A DNA stretch of 57,700 nt from Hallella mizrahii. GTDB lineage: Bacteria > Bacteroidota > Bacteroidia > Bacteroidales > Bacteroidaceae. Shown piece by piece: positions 52,979-57,700 of this stretch (position 1 is the first letter of the stretch; each line of letters starts with the position of its first letter). The translations under genes and the position numbers were made by a program. Location: contig NZ_VUNG01000025.1 of the NCBI RefSeq assembly GCF_009695775.1, positions 1-57,700 of the forward strand. The letters are read 5' to 3'. Under the pieces are notes generated by a model, which saw nothing but the letters and a program-made list of their open reading frames with translations, did no database searches and had not been told where the DNA came from.

Positions 52979-55054
52979 TTATTCACATTTTCTAAGCACT
53001 ACTGCAGAGCGGGCAGGTATATAGAGTTTCAACCATCCCTTATGATCCTTTGCATACAATGGATCGGGGTTAGTGAAATGTTCAACGCTGTCATCTGCAA
53101 AGCCATAACCACCGAAGCACTTCGCATCGGTATTCAGTACCACGCGATAACTTCCCTCTTTTACCAAGAATCCATAGTCGGTATAGGACCGGGTTGGAGA
53201 GAAATTAAAGACGAAGACCAGATTACCTCTTTCGAAAGCCAAGATCTGATCACCATCATTGTGCCAAATCTCCTGTACGGGTGTCAAGTTGAATTTTGGC
53301 TCACTCTTGATCACACGCAACATCTCACGGTCGAAATCCCCCAAGAAATGATAGTCCAAGTCCGGGTTATCCACAAGATTCCATTGACGGCGGGCATATT
53401 TATAGCTCCATCCATTGCCTTCCCTCGGGAAGTCGATCCATTCGGGATGGCCGAATTCATTGCCCATGAAGTTAAGATAGCCACCATTGATGGCACCCAA
53501 AGTCACCAAGCGGATCATCTTATGCAATGCAATACCACGACGCACCCTCTCGTTTTCATCTCCTCGTTTGAAATGCCAATACATATCAGCATCTATCAGA
53601 CGGAAAATGATCGTCTTATCGCCTACCAAAGCTTGATCATGGCTTTCGCAATACGAGATAGTTTCTTCGTCAGCACGCCGGTTCTTAACCTCCCAGAAAA
53701 TGCTGCTCGGCTTCCAGTCTTCATCGCGCTTTTCCTTGATCGTCTTGATCCAGTAATCGGGGATATTCATCGCCAGACGATAATCAAAGCCATAGCCTCC
53801 ATCCTCATACCTGGCAGCCAATCCCGGCATACCGCTCACCTCTTCAGCTATTGTCACAGCAGAAGGGTTCACCTCATGGATGAGTTTGTTGGCCATCGTC
53901 AGATAGCAGATAGCATTGTCGTCCTCATGCCCATTGAAGTAATCTCCATAGTTGGTAAAGGCTTCTCCCAGTCCATGACTATAGTACAGCATGGAAGTGA
54001 CGCCATCAAAGCGGAAACCGTCAAAATGAAATTCATTCAACCAGTACTTGCAATTGCTCAGCAAGAAATGAATGACATCGTCCTTACCATAATCAAAGCA
54101 CAAGCTATCCCATGCCGGATGCTCATGGCGGTCACCCGGATAGAAATATTGGTTAGGATCACCGGCAAGATTACCCAAACCCTCGACCTCATTCTTCACA
54201 GCATGAGAGTGGACGATATCCATGATGACGGCAATGCCCTGCTCATGCGCAGCATCGATGAGTGCCTTCAGCTCCTCAGGAGTACCGAATCTGCTTGACG
54301 GAGCAAAAAACGAACTCACATGATAGCCAAAACTACCATAATAAGGATGCTCCTGGATAGCCATGACCTGCATACAGTTGTAGCCATCTTTCACAATTCT
54401 CGGCAGCACTTTATCTTTAAACTCCGTATAGGTGCCTACCTTCTCGGCATCCTGAGCCATACCTATATGACACTCATAAATCAACAGCGGATCTTTAGAG
54501 GGACAGAAAGAATTCACCTTCCACTGATAAGCCTTTTTGGGAGCCCACACCTGTGCAGAGAAGATCTTCGTCTTCTCATCCTGCACTACACGTGTAGCCC
54601 AAGCCGGAATACGTTCTCCCTGACCGCCGTTCCATTTCACATGCATCTTAAAGAGATCACCATGCTTCATGGCACGCACCGGAAGCCGCAGCTCCCAGTT
54701 ACCTGTGTTGGGTATGCGTTTGCAGCGATATTGCTCAGACTCCGTCCAATTATTGAAGTCACCGACAAGATAGATATCTGTGGCATTGGGAGCCCACTCA
54801 CGGAAGACCCACCCGCGGGGGATTCTGTGAAGACCATAGTATTGATAACCATTGGCAAAATCCGATAACGTCTCCTTGCCATGATTCGTCAATTGTGATA
54901 TTTTCCAAGCCACATGATCGTGTCGTCCACGAATGGCGTCCTCAAAGGGCTCAAGATAAGGATCGTGAGCCACAATGCCAATATGCTGGGGATGCTCAGT
55001 AGGAGCAGCACTCAGTACTTTGCTATCACCTGTAGATTTGGATTTCTTCACCAT
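52979..55054 (-). CDS. glgB: 1,4-alpha-glucan branching enzyme (GH13, eukaryotic-like)
   Basis: The 691-residue protein has an N-terminal CBM48-type domain (about 60-180, DIYLVGDFNNWTE) and a GH13 barrel with nucleophile Asp350 in FDGFRFDGVTSM, acid Glu404 in TIAEEVSGMPGL and His472-Asp473 in CESHDQALVGDK. A C-terminal beta-domain ends the chain. It makes the alpha-1,6 branches of glycogen. The length and YGFDYRLAMNIPDYWIK resemble eukaryotic GBE1 (GH13_8) more than the E. coli type. It lies 34 bp after the MORN gene and 23 bp before DUF6057. Confidence 0.95.
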   Translation of the reverse strand: MVKKSKSTGDSKVLSAAPTEHPQHIGIVAHDPYLEPFEDAIRGRHDHVAWKISQLTNHGKETLSDFANGYQYYGLHRIPRGWVFREWAPNATDIYLVGDFNNWTESEQYRCKRIPNTGNWELRLPVRAMKHGDLFKMHVKWNGGQGERIPAWATRVVQDEKTKIFSAQVWAPKKAYQWKVNSFCPSKDPLLIYECHIGMAQDAEKVGTYTEFKDKVLPRIVKDGYNCMQVMAIQEHPYYGSFGYHVSSFFAPSSRFGTPEELKALIDAAHEQGIAVIMDIVHSHAVKNEVEGLGNLAGDPNQYFYPGDRHEHPAWDSLCFDYGKDDVIHFLLSNCKYWLNEFHFDGFRFDGVTSMLYYSHGLGEAFTNYGDYFNGHEDDNAICYLTMANKLIHEVNPSAVTIAEEVSGMPGLAARYEDGGYGFDYRLAMNIPDYWIKTIKEKRDEDWKPSSIFWEVKNRRADEETISYCESHDQALVGDKTIIFRLIDADMYWHFKRGDENERVRRGIALHKMIRLVTLGAINGGYLNFMGNEFGHPEWIDFPREGNGWSYKYARRQWNLVDNPDLDYHFLGDFDREMLRVIKSEPKFNLTPVQEIWHNDGDQILAFERGNLVFVFNFSPTRSYTDYGFLVKEGSYRVVLNTDAKCFGGYGFADDSVEHFTNPDPLYAKDHKGWLKLYIPARSAVVLRKCE

Positions 55055-55088
55055 AATATAAAGTTTATGTATTTAGGTTTCAATCATA

Positions 55089-56210
55089 TTAATCGTTAAA
55101 CCGCCGGCCATTTTCATAATAGCCATGTGCCGTGATCTGTCCGTTGCGGTCCTTCTCCACAAACTTACCGTCCCGCACATCGTTGACATAAGAGCCTTCA
55201 AAGCGTTTTCCGTCCTTGTTTTCCTCGATAGCCTTACCGTTTCGCATGCCATTGTGATAGTAACCTTTAAAGCGAGTTCCGTCGGCATAATGAATGATCA
55301 CTTCGCCCTCAATCTTGCCGTTGACGAACTCACCCTCAAAGATGTCACCGTTTTTTTTCGTCAACTTGCCATGTCCATTCTGCAAGTCTTTCTTCCAAGT
55401 TCCCTCATACTTGTCACCATTGGCCCAAACAAACGTACCTTCGCCATCTCGGTCACCCTCTACAAAATGTCCTGTATAGCGGTCACCATTGGCATATTTG
55501 AAGATGCCTTCACCCGTACGCTCTCCCTGGTCATAGTCACCCTCATATTGGTCACCGTTCTGAAACTGATAAATGCCTCGACCTTGCTGAATATCATCTT
55601 TCCACTGTCCACGGTATACATCTCCGTCACCATACTTGTTGACTCCATATCCACAGCGCTGGTTATCAGTCCACTCTCCATCATAAGTGGTACCGTCGCC
55701 CCAGTCAAAGAAGCCTTTCCCTTCCTTCTTGTCGGCTTTCCACTGACCTTGGTAATAAGCTCCGTTGGCATAAGTATAGCGTCCTTTTCCCTGACGCATA
55801 TCATGATACCAGTTACCATCGTACTTATCACCATTAAAGTAATACATCACTCCGTGCCCTTCCTGATAATCACGAAACCACAAGCCTACATACTTATTGT
55901 TGTTACTGAAATAATAAGTGCCTTGACCATGCTGCTGATTGAGCAGCCATTGACCTTCATATTTTTCACCATCAGCAAAAGTATAAACACCATAGCCATT
56001 GCGTTTGCCTTTCACAAACTCTCCTTCATAGGTATTCCCGTTTTCATAGAGAACACTTCCCTTTCCTTGTGGCTTTCCAGAAGCCATTTCACCTTTATAG
56101 GTTCCTTTGACTCCTTGCTCGACAATCGTACAAGAACCCAAGGAAATTTTTTGTGCATAGCTCGTAATAGAAGCTAAGGAAAGTATTATTGCAATGATTC
56201 GATTTCTCAC
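55089..56210 (-). CDS. Secreted MORN-repeat protein
   Basis: The 373-residue protein has a signal peptide (MRNRIIAIILSLASITSYAQ). It then carries 14 consecutive 23-residue MORN repeats (about 38-359) of pattern Y-x-G-x-W-x-x-x-x-x-x-G-x-G, such as YEGEFVKGKRNGYGVYTFAD. The last three units are degenerate, and about 14 residues follow. MORN repeats form an elongated beta-hairpin rod that binds lipids or proteins in other systems. The exported location suggests an envelope or surface role. It is first in a run with glgB and DUF6057, but a direct part in glycogen metabolism is not evident because glycogen is cytosolic. Confidence 0.9.
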   Translation of the reverse strand: MRNRIIAIILSLASITSYAQKISLGSCTIVEQGVKGTYKGEMASGKPQGKGSVLYENGNTYEGEFVKGKRNGYGVYTFADGEKYEGQWLLNQQHGQGTYYFSNNNKYVGLWFRDYQEGHGVMYYFNGDKYDGNWYHDMRQGKGRYTYANGAYYQGQWKADKKEGKGFFDWGDGTTYDGEWTDNQRCGYGVNKYGDGDVYRGQWKDDIQQGRGIYQFQNGDQYEGDYDQGERTGEGIFKYANGDRYTGHFVEGDRDGEGTFVWANGDKYEGTWKKDLQNGHGKLTKKNGDIFEGEFVNGKIEGEVIIHYADGTRFKGYYHNGMRNGKAIEENKDGKRFEGSYVNDVRDGKFVEKDRNGQITAHGYYENGRRFND

Positions 56211-56238
56211 TTCTTAACAAATAAATAAATTCTAAGTT

Positions 56239-56246
56239 CAAAGATA
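56239..56246 (-). promoter_or_regulatory. -7 box of the MORN-glgB-DUF6057 run
   Basis: TATCTTTG on the minus strand, 28 bp before the MORN start codon. The nearest TTTG (56264-56267) is 17 bp away, a little short of the usual 19-20. Confidence 0.5.
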
Positions 56247-56344
56247 ATAAGAAAAATCGAATTCAAAAACATGCAAACAAAAAAATAAATGATAAACACT
56301 ACTATTTAACAAAAATAAATAAGCAGAATCAAAGGAAGATTTAG

Positions 56345-56352
56345 TAACTTTG
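56345..56352 (+). promoter_or_regulatory. -7 box of kdsB
   Basis: TAACTTTG, 30 bp before the chosen ATG. No clear -33 TTTG. Confidence 0.5.
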
Positions 56353-56382
56353 CAAGAAAAGGAACAATTATTATCAATCAAC

Positions 56383-57129
56383 ATGAAATTTACAGCAATT
56401 ATTCCAGCACGTTATGCCTCTACACGCTTTCCGGGAAAGCCACTGGCTCTTCTCAGTGGCAAGCCTATCATTCAGCATGTCTATGAGCAGGTAAAACAAG
56501 TGATAAAAGATGTGTGGGTAGCTACAGATGATCAGCGCATTTTCGAAACCGTCAACACTTTCGGTGGAAAAGCTGTCATGACAAGAAAAGATCATAAGAG
56601 CGGTACTGACAGAATCGAGGAAGCAGCAGAGAAGATACAGACCCAAGCTGATATTATCATCAATGTACAGGGCGACGAACCATTCATACAGCCCTCACAA
56701 ATTGAGACGCTATGTGAACTCTTCAAGCATCCTCAAACACAGATTGCTACACTTGGAAAACCATTTGAAGGCATTGAAGCGGTTAAAAACACAAACTCAC
56801 CGAAGATTGTGACCAACTATCAGGGATTTGCCCTTTACTTCTCACGATCAGTCATTCCCTTCGTACGTGGTATCGAAGAGAATGAATGGCTCGAACACTT
56901 CCCCTATCTCAAACACTTAGGGATCTATGCTTATCGCCGTGAAATACTTAAAGAAATCACCAAACTCCCAATGTCATCACTGGAAAAAGCAGAAAGCCTT
57001 GAGCAACTGCGTTGGCTTCAGAATGGATACCGCATCAGAGTTGGCATCACAAATGTAGAGACAATCGGCATCGACACACCCAAAGACTTAGAAAGAGCAG
57101 AAGCTTTTATAGCTAAAAAGGAAGTATAA
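56383..57129 (+). CDS. kdsB: 3-deoxy-manno-octulosonate cytidylyltransferase
   Basis: 248 residues from ATG 56383 (MKFTAIIPARYASTRFPGKP); an earlier in-frame start overlaps the -7 box. IIPARYASTRFPGKPL and VQGDEPFIQPSQI are the CTP- and metal-binding blocks. It activates Kdo as CMP-Kdo for lipid A inner-core assembly, as expected in a Gram-negative. It is a single gene, convergent with the rRNA operon, with a hairpin between (57160-57185). Confidence 0.96.
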   Translation: MKFTAIIPARYASTRFPGKPLALLSGKPIIQHVYEQVKQVIKDVWVATDDQRIFETVNTFGGKAVMTRKDHKSGTDRIEEAAEKIQTQADIIINVQGDEPFIQPSQIETLCELFKHPQTQIATLGKPFEGIEAVKNTNSPKIVTNYQGFALYFSRSVIPFVRGIEENEWLEHFPYLKHLGIYAYRREILKEITKLPMSSLEKAESLEQLRWLQNGYRIRVGITNVETIGIDTPKDLERAEAFIAKKEV

Positions 57130-57159
57130 AAGCTTCGTAAAACATCCCCAAAAGCCACT

Positions 57160-57185
57160 CTATCCCTTCCTAAAGAAAGGGATAG
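57160..57185 (+). terminator. Hairpin after kdsB
   Basis: CTATCCCTT (57160-57168) pairs with AAGGGATAG (57177-57185). There is no good T-run, so it is a weak terminator or mRNA-end stem. Confidence 0.6.
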
Positions 57186-57193
57186 AGCTATAA

Positions 57194-57236
57194 CAAAAAA
57201 AGAGCCCTTGAAAATATTTCTGTCTTCAAGGGCTCT
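57194..57236 (-). terminator. rRNA operon terminator
   Basis: AGAGCCCTTGAA (57201-57212) pairs with TTCAAGGGCTCT (57225-57236). The minus strand then runs TTTTTTTG. It follows 5S rRNA directly. Confidence 0.9.
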
Positions 57237-57244
57237 TGTTGAAA

Positions 57245-57355
<111 letters not shown>

Positions 57356-57479
57356 AAATGGGGTTGACTTATCGCCACAAGCTATACGCTATAAAGAAGC
57401 GTCTTGACTCATTATTATATTATACAGAACCCTTACGTTTCCGAAAGAATGCTGCCAATACATCTGAAAGCATTGCCTC

Positions 57480-57700
57480 GAAAGAAGCTCTCGGGCAATT
57501 AGTAGTGCTCGGCTTTGACGTCACCGTCTTTACACCTGCACCCTATCAACGTCGTCGTCTGCAACGACCCTCAATGGAGTTCTCATCTCGCGGCGGGCTT
57601 CGCACTTAGATGCTTTCAGCGCTTATCCCATCCAGACTCAGATACCCGGCGGTGCACCTGGCGGCACAACCGGTAAACCGGAGGTCTGTCCATCACGGTC
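57480..57700 (-). rRNA. 23S ribosomal RNA, 3' end (partial)
   Basis: On the minus strand the sequence runs from the right edge of the window to about 57480 and matches the 3' terminal domain of 23S: GGATAAGCGCTGAAAGCATC, TAAGTGCGAAGCCCGCCGCG, GATGAGAACTCC and the end GCACTACTAATTGCCCGAGA. The spacer to 5S (57356-57479) shows no tRNA. The rest of the gene lies outside the window. Confidence 0.95.

Noticed and set aside
52955..54298. Long open plus-strand frame (447 codons) inside glgB
   Set aside because: It lies antisense to the full-length branching enzyme, has no family motif, and its composition follows from glgB codon use.
55125..56177. Long plus-strand frame (350 codons) antisense to the MORN gene
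   Set aside because: Its repeated hydrophobic pattern is the reverse reading of the 69-bp MORN repeat units, not a real membrane protein.

Overview
The window is a piece of Bacteroidota chromosome, most likely a Prevotella-type Bacteroidales. Three things show this. Eleven intergenic regions, plus one palindromic divergent region, carry the phylum-specific promoter pattern TTTG-N19-21-TAnnTTTG, and genes have almost no Shine-Dalgarno sequences. The gene content includes GldB, GldE, DUF4494, DUF6057, a wHTH protein with a histone-like tail and an atpDC-x-BEFHAG operon. The glycogen genes are the GT3/GT35 types seen in this group. All assignments were made by eye from motifs; no database search was run.

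Layout. 1-940 is AT-rich accessory DNA with a HExxH metallopeptidase fragment and a C39 bacteriocin-exporter gene cut short after about 50 residues. 952-9409 is housekeeping DNA: crp-like, lepA, a lipoprotein, MFS and HAD genes, and an rsmG / MBL hydrolase / ruvC / ModF-like ABC run fired from a palindromic divergent promoter. 9415-10260 is a decayed IS transposase. 10274-11126 holds two small winged-helix genes with two FNR-like boxes upstream. 11141-22315 has aspS, hisS, purA, yggS, DUF4494, a Rep_3 initiator, yigZ, DUF1015, serA and serC. 22634-22721 is a palindromic 22-bp tandem repeat. 22796-30352 is a uvrA / GT2 / TPR / TPR / dbpA run. 30554-32974 has a 5'-nucleotidase and a TPR gene. 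32964-36315 has gldB, a phosphopantetheinyl transferase, gldE and ssb. 36373-37340 is a four-tRNA cluster (Gly-Leu-Leu-Gly) followed by an uncharacterised gene. 37341-38229 is gene-free and holds a second 22-bp tandem repeat. 38230-42601 has glgP and a eukaryotic-type glycogen synthase. 43265-50416 is the complete F1Fo ATP synthase operon. 50611-56210 has pfkA, DUF6057, glgB and a MORN-repeat protein. kdsB and the end of an rRNA operon (23S then 5S, minus strand) close the window.

How the genes work together. Three glycogen enzymes (synthase, phosphorylase, branching enzyme), phosphofructokinase and ATP synthase lie within 18 kb, giving a storage-to-glycolysis-to-energy neighbourhood. The synthase and branching enzyme both look like the eukaryotic types. 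serC-serA-DUF1015-yigZ form a serine-synthesis run in which SerA has Lys where most relatives have the catalytic His. GldB and GldE belong to the gliding/type IX secretion accessory set.

I did not find a clear new defence, mobile or biosynthetic system. The observations most worth follow-up are the two 22-bp tandem repeats, the palindromic divergent promoter, the twin FNR-like boxes, the chromosomal Rep_3 gene, the MORN-glgB operon and the relic peptide-maturation locus at the left edge.
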